NCBI GenBank assembly: GCA_016888885.1
Contig: CP069437.1
Coordinates: 2,480,001 to 2,544,000 of the forward strand
Direction of reading: 5' to 3'
Length of the DNA stretch: 64,000 nt
Source: Faucicola sp902506215
Lineage (GTDB): Bacteria; Pseudomonadota; Gammaproteobacteria; Pseudomonadales; Moraxellaceae
Shown here piece by piece: positions 53,194 through 61,545 of the stretch. The notes under the pieces are model-generated. The model did not search any database and was not told the DNA's origin. It was given only the letters and a program-made list of their open reading frames with translations. Every line of letters starts with the position of its first letter. Position 1 is the stretch's first letter. Both the position numbers and the translations under genes were made by a program.

Positions 53194-53919
53194 ATGAACT
53201 GGAATTGGCAAATTATTATTGATAGTATCCCAAAACTGCTGCAAGGTAGTATTATCACCATTGAGCTTGTGGTGTTGTCGGGCTTATTGGGGTTTATGTT
53301 GGCAGTGCCGCTAGCCTTGGCTAGGCTGTCGAAAAAACCTTGGGTACAGGCATTGGCGTTTGCGTATATTTTCTTTTTTCGGGGTACGCCGCTACTGGTG
53401 CAAATCTTTTTGATTTATTATGGCTTGTCACAGTTTAAATGGGTGACCGAGTCCGTGCTGTGGAAATCGGGTGTGTTAGCCAGCCCATTTTGGTGCGCTA
53501 TCATCGCTTTTACCCTCAATACCGCAGCTTATACCGCAGAAATCATCCGCGGTGCTATCAAGTCAATACCCAAAGGCGAGAATGAAGCTGCCGACGCCAT
53601 TGGCATGTCGTATAGCCAAAAATTGCGCCGAATTATTTTTCCTCGCGCCTTTGGTATCATGCTGCCTGCGTATGGCAATGAAGTGATTTTTATGCTCAAA
53701 GGCAGTGCGCTGGCATCGACCATCACTTTGATGGATATCACCGGTGTGGCAACCACGATTATGTCAAAAACTTATACCGTTTTTGAGTTGTTCTTTGCCG
53801 CAGGTATCATTTATTTGTTATTGTCTTGGCTATTGATTGGGATGTTTCGATTGGCAGAAAAACGCATCAATCGTCATCTTTCTTATCAGCCCGTCAGTAA
53901 TGGGGGCGTCACTGCCTAA
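53194..53919 (+). CDS. Amino-acid ABC transporter permease (HisM/ArtM type)
   Basis: 241 residues, five membrane helices. F-F-R-G-T-P-L-L-V-Q and EAA loop E-I-I-R-G-A-I-K-S-I-P-K-G-E-N-E-A. 11 bases after the first permease, so co-transcribed. Completes the membrane part of the basic-amino-acid importer. Confidence 0.93.
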   Translation: MNWNWQIIIDSIPKLLQGSIITIELVVLSGLLGFMLAVPLALARLSKKPWVQALAFAYIFFFRGTPLLVQIFLIYYGLSQFKWVTESVLWKSGVLASPFWCAIIAFTLNTAAYTAEIIRGAIKSIPKGENEAADAIGMSYSQKLRRIIFPRAFGIMLPAYGNEVIFMLKGSALASTITLMDITGVATTIMSKTYTVFELFFAAGIIYLLLSWLLIGMFRLAEKRINRHLSYQPVSNGGVTA

Positions 53920-53976
53920 GTTAGGCTAAGCTAGATTAAGCTAGACAAAGAGTTTGGATGTATTGGAGGCGTGCCA

Positions 53977-54549
53977 ATGAAACAAGCAGTTATAGTATCA
54001 AGTTTGCTGATGGGTGGGGTGTTACTCGCGGCTTGTCAACCTGCCAGTGATAACAAGCCAGCGCAAAACAGCACAGCAAGTGCCACAGTAAGTGCCACAG
54101 TGGCTAGCGTTCAAAGTCCGCATCACGTTGCCAGTGTAGCTGTCGCCAGTACCGTATCTCCCCAAGCCGCCCAAAACGGTGCGCCCAAACAAATCAACTG
54201 GGCATTGGTGGATTCGGGCGTTAAGCCAGTCGATAAAGCTAGCTTTAAATACCCGTTTGCGCTCGATAGCGAGCCTGTCAAAGCGTATGCCGAGATGTAT
54301 CATGTGGATAATGAAACATCTCGCTACAACTTAACGGTGGGTATGGCAGTCAATGAAGTCTTATCCAAAGTGCTTGACCAGCTGGGTACTGCCTATGTGT
54401 CACATGAACTCACAGCCGGTAAAAATAGCGCGTTTGTCATCCATACCACCCAGCAAATTGCCCCGAGTCAATACACTTATGTCTTTGCCGAGCCCTTTGC
54501 CAAAGGGTTAACCATTCCTGTCAAAATCATCAATGATGGCAAAAAATAA
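53977..54549 (+). CDS. Lipoprotein of unknown function
   Basis: 190 residues from ATG 53977, set by a GGAGG site seven bases upstream (a GTG at 53971 is too close to it). Signal peptide with lipobox L-A-A-C (Cys 18), a low-complexity Ala/Ser/Thr/Val linker of about 45 residues, then a globular part of roughly 120 residues with no family recognised. Distal to the importer permeases by 57 bases; it may be in the same transcript, but no functional link is evident. Confidence 0.8.
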   Translation: MKQAVIVSSLLMGGVLLAACQPASDNKPAQNSTASATVSATVASVQSPHHVASVAVASTVSPQAAQNGAPKQINWALVDSGVKPVDKASFKYPFALDSEPVKAYAEMYHVDNETSRYNLTVGMAVNEVLSKVLDQLGTAYVSHELTAGKNSAFVIHTTQQIAPSQYTYVFAEPFAKGLTIPVKIINDGKK

Positions 54550-54599
54550 CTAACTTGCCATCGGTATGTTGACGTTTATTTATTGTTTAAGGAAATACC

Positions 54600-55661
54600 A
54601 TGCGTGTGCTAGGACTGGAAACATCCTGCGATGAAACGGGATTAGCCATTTTTGATAGTGACCAACGTCACCAACCCAATCAAGGTTTGGTCGGGCAAGT
54701 GCTGTATAGTCAAATCGCGCTACATGCGACATATGGTGGGGTAGTCCCTGAACTTGCAAGCCGCGATCATATCCGTAAATTAGTGCCCTTGTTGCAGCAA
54801 CTGCTGGATGACTGCCAACTCAACAAAACCGATATCGATGCAATTGCCTTTACCAAAGGTCCTGGACTGGTGGGCGCGTTGATGACTGGGGCATTATTTG
54901 GGCGCAGTTTGGCGATGGCATTGGGTATTCCTGCGATTGGCGTACATCATATGGAAGGACACTTACTTGCGCCGCTATTAGGCGCCAATCCGCCTGATTT
55001 TCCGTTTGTCGCGTTGCTGGTGTCGGGTGGACATACCATGTTAGTGGCGGTCAAAGGCATCGGACAATATGAAATATTAGGTGAGTCGATTGATGATGCC
55101 GCAGGCGAGTGCTTTGATAAAGCCGCTAAAATGCTAGAGTTACCTTATCCTGGTGGACCTAATATTGCACGCTTGGCGCAAACAGGCAATCCATTAGCCT
55201 ATGAATTACCGCGCCCGATGCTCAGCAAAGGATTGGATTTTTCTTTTAGTGGTATGAAAACCGCCGTGCATAATTTGATTAAAGACCATCCAACCGATAG
55301 CCATAATCCTGAACATGCCCAGACGCGTGCCGATATTGCAGCAAGTTTTCAATATGCGATGGTCGATACGTTGGTTAAAAAATGCGTTAAAGCCTTGCAG
55401 CAAACGGGCATGAAACGTTTGGTGATCGCAGGCGGGGTGAGTGCCAATCAACAACTACGAGAATCGTTAGCTGAGGCATTAGCCAAAATCAATGCCACTG
55501 TGCATTATGCACCGCCTGCCTTGTGTACCGACAATGGCGCCATGATTGCCTTTGCCGGTTGGCAGCGTTTGAATGCCGGTCAACAGGATGAACTAGCCGT
55601 TAGCTGCTTGCCGCGTTGGGATATGACAACGCTGCCAGCTGTCCATCCAACTAAATCATAA
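54600..55661 (+). CDS. tsaD: tRNA N6-threonylcarbamoyladenosine transferase TsaD
   Basis: Catalytic subunit of t6A37 synthesis in ANN-decoding tRNAs, working with TsaB, TsaC and TsaE. ASKHA fold; metal ligands H117 and H121 in H-H-M-E-G-H, G-L-E-T-S-C-D-E-T at the N-terminus, and S-F-S-G-M-K-T-A and G-G-V-S-A-N motifs. 353 residues. Good AAGGAA ribosome site. Confidence 0.98.
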   Translation: MRVLGLETSCDETGLAIFDSDQRHQPNQGLVGQVLYSQIALHATYGGVVPELASRDHIRKLVPLLQQLLDDCQLNKTDIDAIAFTKGPGLVGALMTGALFGRSLAMALGIPAIGVHHMEGHLLAPLLGANPPDFPFVALLVSGGHTMLVAVKGIGQYEILGESIDDAAGECFDKAAKMLELPYPGGPNIARLAQTGNPLAYELPRPMLSKGLDFSFSGMKTAVHNLIKDHPTDSHNPEHAQTRADIAASFQYAMVDTLVKKCVKALQQTGMKRLVIAGGVSANQQLRESLAEALAKINATVHYAPPALCTDNGAMIAFAGWQRLNAGQQDELAVSCLPRWDMTTLPAVHPTKS

Positions 55662-55681
55662 CCATCTACAAGGACTTGAAG

Positions 55682-56041
55682 ATGCCATGGCTGTGGATAG
55701 GACTGGGGGCGGCATTTGGGGCAATTTTGCGCTGGTGGTTAGCCAGACTCAACAGCTTACATCCTTGGTTGCCCTATGGCACATTATTTGCCAATTTACT
55801 AGGTGGGCTGTTGATGGGATTTGCCTTGATACTTACCCAAAAGATGCACCCAAACTTACGACTGTTTATCACCACAGGTTTTTTGGGGGGACTAACAACC
55901 TTTAGTACCTTTAGTGCCGAAGTGTTTACGTTGTTGAATACTGGCAAGGTATGGCAAGGTTTAGCCTTGATTGGTGTCCATGTGCTTTTAACCTTGATTG
56001 CGACTGCCATTGGTTTTTATAGTCTTAAGCTACTAAGTTAA
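55682..56041 (+). CDS. crcB: Fluoride channel CrcB/FluC
   Basis: Dual-topology fluoride exporter, 119 residues, four membrane helices. G-A-x-x-G-A-I-L-R-W-W near the N-terminus, N-L-L-G-G, G-F-L-G-G-L-T-T-F-S-T-F-S. The start is ATG 55682 behind AAGGA; a TTG two codons upstream is less likely. No fluoride riboswitch was recognised. It follows tsaD by 20 bases, probably in the same transcript. Confidence 0.95.
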   Translation: MPWLWIGLGAAFGAILRWWLARLNSLHPWLPYGTLFANLLGGLLMGFALILTQKMHPNLRLFITTGFLGGLTTFSTFSAEVFTLLNTGKVWQGLALIGVHVLLTLIATAIGFYSLKLLS

Positions 56042-56411
56042 GAGTTAAGTAGCTGTTAAGTTGAGAAGCTGTTAAATGATTAATTGCCTCTTTCCCATGC
56101 ACCGCTAAAAGTCACAAAACTCTTTAAGGCTTTGCGAATCGATAAGCGAGTTAAATGTACTTCTCTAGTCTATTTATACCGTGCGCAATCGGTCAGTCAT
56201 CAAATTGTCATGATACTGTCACATTTCTTTGTAATCATATACACAATTTTTATACAAACCAAATTATGGTTATTATCATGACAGTTAAATCGGTCAGCTT
56301 TGAGCTATCCTAGTGAAAATAACCAAAGAAAGTTAAATTGTACCGTTGGTGACATTTATTTCATTCAGGCAGTTTCATTATAAACTCAAAAAACGTTTTT
56401 AGGAGCTATCC
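56042..56411. other. 370-bp region upstream of pstS
   Basis: No gene. It holds a Pho-box-like site (56205-56222) and should carry the pst promoter. A short open frame at 56084-56281 has no protein character. Confidence 0.7.
56205..56222 (+). promoter_or_regulatory. Pho box (PhoB-binding site) upstream of pstS
   Basis: TTGTCATGATACTGTCAC matches 15 of 18 positions of the E. coli Pho-box pattern, two CTGTCA-type repeats 11 bp apart, in the expected place ahead of a phosphate importer. Confidence 0.75.
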
Positions 56412-57572
56412 ATGCGTTATTCATTATTAAGTGTTGTCGTAGCATCGACCTTAGCATTAACCGCTTGTGGTAACAAACAAGCAGACAATCAAGCAGCGGG
56501 TGCCTCAGCAACATCAAGCACTTCTACTACAGGCGCTACAGGTAGCGACAAAAACGCCGTATTTACCATCACAGGTGCAGGCGCCTCTTTCCCACAACCT
56601 ATTTATGCTAAATGGGCAGCTGAGTTCAAAAACGCCACTGGCGGTCAAGTAAATTACCAATCAATCGGTTCATCAGGTGGTATCAAACAAATCCAAGCCA
56701 ATACCGTTGACTTTGGTGCGTCGGATGCGCCTTTAAGCAAAGAAGAGTTGGATAAAAGTGGTTTAATCCAGTTCCCAACCGTTATCGGGGGTGTTGTACC
56801 GGTTGTTAACATCGAGGGTGTTGCACCCGGTCAATTAAAACTAGACGGTGCCACCCTTGCCAATATCTACTTGGGTAAAATCACTAAATGGAATGACCCA
56901 GCGATTACCGCATTAAACCCAGGTGTGACACTACCAGATGCGCCAATCACGACGATTTTCCGTTCTGACGGTTCAGGTACAACCTTTAACTTTGCAAGCT
57001 ACTTAGCCGCTGTATCACCAGAATGGAAAGCAGGTCCAGGTGTAGATAAATCCATTAAATGGCCAACCGCTGCGACAGGTGCAGGTGGTAAAGGTAACGA
57101 AGGCGTGGCAAGTAACGTCGCTCGTGCCAAAAACTCAATCGGTTATGTTGAGTACGCTTACGCAAAACAAAACAAAATGTCGCATACTCAGCTAAAAAAT
57201 GCAGCAGGCAACTTTGTACAACCATCGGCTGAAAGCTTTGCCGCTGCGGGTAATGCAGATTGGAAAGGTACACCAGGCTTTAACATTGTATTGACTAACC
57301 AAGCAGACCCAAATGCCTGGCCAATCTCTGCAGCAACATTCATCTTAGTCCATACTAAACCAACCAGACCAGAAAACGTCAAAAATACCCTTAAATTCTT
57401 TGACTGGGCGTATTCAAACGGTGATGAATCAGCAAAATCCTTGGACTTTGTACCATTCTCAGCAGAAAGCAAAGCTATTTTCCGTGAAGAGTGGAAAAAA
57501 GTTGTAGGGACTGATGGTAAGCCACTATTTAGCTCAGAGGCAGCCACAGCAACTGCGTCAGCGGCAAAATAA
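56412..57572 (+). CDS. pstS: Phosphate ABC transporter substrate-binding lipoprotein
   Basis: Captures phosphate outside the inner membrane. Lipobox L-T-A-C (Cys 19), Ala/Ser/Thr-rich linker, then the PstS domain: G-A-G-A-S-F-P-Q-P-I-Y near residue 56, S-I-G-S-S-G-G, F-G-A-S-D-A-P-L and R-S-D-G-S-G-T-T-F, the phosphate-contacting loops. It ends in a short Ala/Thr/Ser tail. 386 residues, longer than E. coli PstS owing to linker and tail. A terminator separates it from pstC. Confidence 0.96.
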   Translation: MRYSLLSVVVASTLALTACGNKQADNQAAGASATSSTSTTGATGSDKNAVFTITGAGASFPQPIYAKWAAEFKNATGGQVNYQSIGSSGGIKQIQANTVDFGASDAPLSKEELDKSGLIQFPTVIGGVVPVVNIEGVAPGQLKLDGATLANIYLGKITKWNDPAITALNPGVTLPDAPITTIFRSDGSGTTFNFASYLAAVSPEWKAGPGVDKSIKWPTAATGAGGKGNEGVASNVARAKNSIGYVEYAYAKQNKMSHTQLKNAAGNFVQPSAESFAAAGNADWKGTPGFNIVLTNQADPNAWPISAATFILVHTKPTRPENVKNTLKFFDWAYSNGDESAKSLDFVPFSAESKAIFREEWKKVVGTDGKPLFSSEAATATASAAK

Positions 57573-57620
57573 TCTCATGATGATGGTTAACAGTTAACAG
57601 GGTTAGGCATGTCAAACGAT

Positions 57621-57661
57621 ACGTAGAGCAATAAACAAGTTAGTGCTCTACGTTTTTTTTT
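57621..57661 (+). terminator. Terminator between pstS and pstC
   Basis: Perfect 10-bp arms (57621-57630, 57644-57653) followed by nine T residues; strong, so pstCAB expression should be read-through or from a separate promoter. Confidence 0.9.
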
Positions 57662-57712
57662 CAAATTTCTAGAATTAGTAAACTAAAACTATTTTTTGAT
57701 GGCTGGGTTCTT

Positions 57713-58663
57713 ATGTCGGATTTACACGCAAAACTCGCAAAGCAAAAACAATTAGACTGGTTGTTTGTCAACGCGACTCGTCTTTTTGCGTTTATCGTGC
57801 TGTTGTTGTTAGGTGGTATCTTAATCTCACTATTTCTTGGCGCATTGCCAAGTATGAAAGCGTTTGGCATTAACTTTTATACCAGTAAAGACTGGGATAC
57901 AGGGATGGATGTATACGGCGCACTCGCACCAATCTATGGTACGCTAGTGACTTCTGTCATTGCCATTTTGATTGCGGTGCCGGTAAGTTTTGGTATTGCC
58001 ATGTTTTTGACAGAGCTTTGCCCCAATTTTTTAAAACGTCCTTTGGGTATTGCCATTGAGTTGTTAGCGGGTATCCCTTCAATTATTTATGGTATGTGGG
58101 GATTTTTCGTATTTGCACCTTGGTTTTCAGAACATATCCAGCCCTGGCTGATTGACCATTTGGGTGATGTGCCTTATGTGGGTCGTTTATTCCAAGGTGC
58201 ACCGATGGGTATTGGTCTGTTCACCGCAAGTTTGATTTTGGCAGTTATGATTATCCCGTTTATTGCATCGGTCATGCGTGACGTTTTCTCCATTACCCCA
58301 AAGATGCTTAAAGAATCTGCCTATGGTTTGGGTTCAACCACTTGGGAAGTGATGCGATACGTGGTGTTGCCTTATACCAAAGCTGGTGTGATGGGCGGTA
58401 TCATTTTGGGATTGGGTCGCGCATTGGGTGAAACGATGGCAGTCACCTTTGTTATTGGTAACGCTTATAACGTCAGTCCAAGTTTGTTCCAGTCAGGGGT
58501 GTCAATCACTTCGGCATTGGCAAATGAATTTGCAGAGTCTGAAGGCTTGCACCAATCATCGCTACTACATTTAGGTTTCTTACTATTTATCATTACCTTT
58601 ATTGTACTGGTGATTTCAAAATTGATGCTCAGTCGTATGGATAAAAATGCGGGTACGAAATAA
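57713..58663 (+). CDS. pstC: Phosphate ABC transporter permease PstC
   Basis: Inner-membrane subunit, 316 residues with about six helices: F-L-G-A-L-P-S near residue 42, G-T-L-V-T-S-V-I-A, E-L-L-A-G-I-P-S-I-I-Y-G, and G-R-A-L-G-E-T-M-A-V-T-F. Usual length. Followed by pstA after 17 bases. Confidence 0.96.
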   Translation: MSDLHAKLAKQKQLDWLFVNATRLFAFIVLLLLGGILISLFLGALPSMKAFGINFYTSKDWDTGMDVYGALAPIYGTLVTSVIAILIAVPVSFGIAMFLTELCPNFLKRPLGIAIELLAGIPSIIYGMWGFFVFAPWFSEHIQPWLIDHLGDVPYVGRLFQGAPMGIGLFTASLILAVMIIPFIASVMRDVFSITPKMLKESAYGLGSTTWEVMRYVVLPYTKAGVMGGIILGLGRALGETMAVTFVIGNAYNVSPSLFQSGVSITSALANEFAESEGLHQSSLLHLGFLLFIITFIVLVISKLMLSRMDKNAGTK

Positions 58664-58680
58664 GGACGCTGGGGAATACT

Positions 58681-59550
58681 ATGACTACTACCAATATGAA
58701 TCGTAACAACGCCATCTACAAACGCCGCCGTTTGACCAATGTCTTAGGACTTATTTTTGCCGGTCTATCCATTGTATTTGGCTTGACCTTCTTAGGTTTA
58801 ATTTTATTCAAATTGTTTTTATCAGGCTCGCATGCGTTATTGACCATGCCCATTTTTACTCAAGACACGCCATCGCCAAACGAAATCGGCGGTCTTCGCA
58901 ATGCGATTATCGGCTCAATCATGGTGACAGGATTAGGGCTTGTAGTCGGTACGCCGATTGGTATCATGGCAGGTATTTATCTGGCTGAATTTGCCGAAAA
59001 CAGCTGGCTTGGTAAAGTCACCCGTTTTATGAACGACATTTTGCTATCCGCACCCTCGATTGTGATTGGTCTATTTATTTTTGCGCTCATGGTACAAGGT
59101 CGTAACTTCTCAGGTTGGGCAGGTGCAATGGCTTTAGCGCTATTGGTTATTCCTGTGGTGGTACGTACCACCGAAAATATGCTGCGTCTAATTCCTAATA
59201 CATTGCGTGAAGCGGCTTATGCGCTTGGTACGCCAAAATGGAAACTGGTAACATCCGTTACTTTGCGAGCTGCCAAAACTGGGGTATTAACAGGTATCTT
59301 ACTGGCATTTGCGCGTATCTCGGGTGAGACCGCGCCGTTACTATTTACCGCGCTCAATAACCAATTCTTTAGCACTGATATGGGTCAACCCATTGCCAAC
59401 TTACCAAACGTGATTTATCAATACGCCAGCCAGCCATACCCTATTTCAAACCAATTGGCTTGGGCAGGTGCGTTACTCATCACCTTGGCAGTATTAACGT
59501 TGAATATTTTGGCACGTGCCTTAAGTGGTAAAGAGCAATCATCACATTGA
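58681..59550 (+). CDS. pstA: Phosphate ABC transporter permease PstA
   Basis: Partner of PstC, 289 residues, six helices. Motifs G-G-L-R-N-A-I-I-G-S, N-D-I-L-L-S-A-P-S-I-V-I-G and R-I-S-G-E-T-A-P-L-L-F-T are characteristic. Between pstC and pstB on the same transcript. Confidence 0.96.
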   Translation: MTTTNMNRNNAIYKRRRLTNVLGLIFAGLSIVFGLTFLGLILFKLFLSGSHALLTMPIFTQDTPSPNEIGGLRNAIIGSIMVTGLGLVVGTPIGIMAGIYLAEFAENSWLGKVTRFMNDILLSAPSIVIGLFIFALMVQGRNFSGWAGAMALALLVIPVVVRTTENMLRLIPNTLREAAYALGTPKWKLVTSVTLRAAKTGVLTGILLAFARISGETAPLLFTALNNQFFSTDMGQPIANLPNVIYQYASQPYPISNQLAWAGALLITLAVLTLNILARALSGKEQSSH

Positions 59551-59611
59551 TGATCAATAGAAGATTAAAGCTATTTGCTAGTATCAAACAAAATTTATTA
59601 AGGTATTCATC

Positions 59612-60367
59612 ATGACCGCAAAAATGCAAATTCGTAATCTAAATTTTTATTACGGTAAATTTTTAGCCCTTAAAAATATCAACATCGATATCGCTGACAA
59701 AAAAGTTACCGCGTTTATCGGACCGTCAGGCTGTGGTAAATCAACTCTGCTGCGTACCTTTAACCGTATGTATGACCTATACCCAGGCATGCGTGCCACG
59801 GGCGAAATCAACCTAGATGGACAAAACATCTTGGATAAATCGGTGGACGTCAACTTGCTGCGTGCTCGCGTGGGTATGGTATTTCAAAAACCAACGCCAT
59901 TTCCGATGTCAATCTATGACAACGTGGCATTTGGTGTGCGTCTGTACGAAAGCTTAAGCCGCGCTGAACTAGACGAGCGCGTTGAATGGGCGCTCAAAAA
60001 ATCGGCACTATGGAATGAAGTTAAAGATAAACTTAAAGCATCGGGTCTGTCATTGTCTGGTGGTCAGCAGCAGCGTCTGTGTATCGCCCGCGGTGTGGCA
60101 ACCCGTCCTGAAGTATTGCTACTAGACGAACCCACCTCGGCACTTGACCCTATCTCAACAGGCTCAATTGAAGATTTGATTTCAGACCTAAAAAATGATT
60201 ACACCATCGCCATTGTCACCCACAACATGCAGCAAGCGGCACGGGTGTCTGACTATACCGCGTTTATGTACTTGGGCGAAATGATGGAAATGGGAGATAC
60301 CGATAAAATGTTCACCAACCCAGACCGTAAAGAAACTGAAGAATACATCACGGGTAAATTCGGCTAG
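59612..60367 (+). CDS. pstB: Phosphate ABC transporter ATP-binding protein PstB
   Basis: ATPase of the phosphate importer, 251 residues. Walker A G-P-S-G-C-G-K-S-T, the PstB-type N-R-M-Y-D-L segment, V-F-Q-K-P-T-P-F-P-M-S-I-Y, signature L-S-G-G-Q-Q-Q-R and Walker B L-L-L-D-E-P-T-S. No phoU or phoBR follows, unlike the E. coli operon; a terminator closes the transcript. Confidence 0.97.
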   Translation: MTAKMQIRNLNFYYGKFLALKNINIDIADKKVTAFIGPSGCGKSTLLRTFNRMYDLYPGMRATGEINLDGQNILDKSVDVNLLRARVGMVFQKPTPFPMSIYDNVAFGVRLYESLSRAELDERVEWALKKSALWNEVKDKLKASGLSLSGGQQQRLCIARGVATRPEVLLLDEPTSALDPISTGSIEDLISDLKNDYTIAIVTHNMQQAARVSDYTAFMYLGEMMEMGDTDKMFTNPDRKETEEYITGKFG

Positions 60368-60411
60368 GCTATTTGGTTGTAAGGCGATCTGCGCGTCATT
60401 TAGCCCATCAC

Positions 60412-60440
60412 AATACCTCGCTGCTGCGGGGTATTTTTTT
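60412..60440 (+). terminator. Terminator of the pst operon
   Basis: 10-bp stem (60412-60421/60426-60435, one G-U pair), tetraloop, then a run of T. Confidence 0.88.
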
Positions 60441-60479
60441 GCCTAAACTGCTAAGCGCAATCAAAGCAAAATAAATATT

Positions 60480-60498
60480 GATAACGATTCTCATTTAC
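60480..60498 (+). promoter_or_regulatory. Fur-box-like site upstream of efeO
   Basis: GATAACGATTCTCATTTAC matches 14 of 19 positions of the classic Fur box and lies 66 bp before the efeO start, where a promoter is expected. Iron repression is inferred. Confidence 0.65.
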
Positions 60499-60563
60499 AC
60501 TATAATTCGCAAATTGTCATTATTTTTTTATTATTTATTCGTGTTTACTTTTAAGGATGTTTT

Positions 60564-61466
60564 ATGTTGAGCCGTACTTTTACTTTATCAATATTACCCC
60601 TGACGATATCTGCATTACTCTTGACGGCTTGCCAAAAAACCGAGCAAAAAACCGACTTAGCACCTGCTGCAAGTAGTGCCGCAACAGCGCCTGCAACGAG
60701 CAATGCTTCTGCAGTCACAGCGTCGGCGGAGAGCTCAGTTGATATGAGTAAAGAAACGGCGGAATACAAAGCTTGGGTACAAACCCAAATTGATAGCTTG
60801 CTCGCCGATACCCAAAAATTTGTCGCACTGCTCGAAGCGGGTAAATTAGAAGAGGCGAAGGCGTTATACCCAAAAGTACGCATGTATTATGAGCGCTCAG
60901 AGCCGATTGCTGAAAGTTTTGGCGACCTTGACCCACGTATCGATAACCGTGAAGCCGACCTTGAGCCCAATGAAGCATGGACAGGCTTCCATGCGATTGA
61001 AAAAATCTTGTGGACGCAAAATACCACCAAAGGCACCGAAAAACTGGGCAAACAACTGATTGCAGATGTCAAAGAGTTGCACGCCAAAATTCCAACGGCA
61101 GAGGTCACAGGCGATTTGATGGTGCAAGGTTCAGTAGATTTGCTCAATGAAGTATCAACGAGCAAAATCACCGGCGAAGAAGAAATTTTTTCGCACACAG
61201 ACTTGTATGATTTTAAAGCCAATATTGAAGGCGCCGAGAAAATATTTGCCATTTTAAAACCAAAAATCCAAGCCAAAAACCCAGCGTTAGTCACGGAGCT
61301 TGAGCAAAAATTTGACGCAGTCAACCAACTACTTGCCAAACACCAAGTCGGGCAACAAGACTATAAATCCTATAAAGAGTTAACCCCTGCAGATACCAAA
61401 GCGCTAGCCGAAGCGGTGAATAGACTTGGCGAATCCTTAGCGCAGATGGGCATTGTATTGCAATAA
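60564..61466 (+). CDS. efeO: EfeO-type iron uptake lipoprotein (imelysin/M75 domain)
   Basis: Extracytoplasmic subunit of the EfeUOB ferrous iron system. Lipobox L-T-A-C (Cys 19), an Ala/Ser linker, then the M75 domain: Y-P-K-V-R-M-Y-Y-E-R-S-E-P-I-A, D-L-D-P-R-I-D and the H-x-x-E metal motif in G-F-H-A-I-E. It lacks the N-terminal cupredoxin domain of E. coli EfeO, so it is the short EfeM-like form. First gene after the Fur-box-like site; efeB and an FTR1 gene follow. Confidence 0.9.
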   Translation: MLSRTFTLSILPLTISALLLTACQKTEQKTDLAPAASSAATAPATSNASAVTASAESSVDMSKETAEYKAWVQTQIDSLLADTQKFVALLEAGKLEEAKALYPKVRMYYERSEPIAESFGDLDPRIDNREADLEPNEAWTGFHAIEKILWTQNTTKGTEKLGKQLIADVKELHAKIPTAEVTGDLMVQGSVDLLNEVSTSKITGEEEIFSHTDLYDFKANIEGAEKIFAILKPKIQAKNPALVTELEQKFDAVNQLLAKHQVGQQDYKSYKELTPADTKALAEAVNRLGESLAQMGIVLQ

Positions 61467-61500
61467 GTCAAAGGTGAAGCAAAAAACTGCTTCACTTGAC
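61467..61500 (+). terminator. Intercistronic hairpin between efeO and efeB
   Basis: Arms 61467-61481 and 61488-61500 with small bulges; the T run after it is weak (GGTTTTAG), so it may be an mRNA-stabilising hairpin or partial terminator. Confidence 0.5.
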
Positions 61501-61545
61501 GGTTTTAGGGCGGCATAAAAAGGTAAGTATCAAGTTAGGGGCAGT

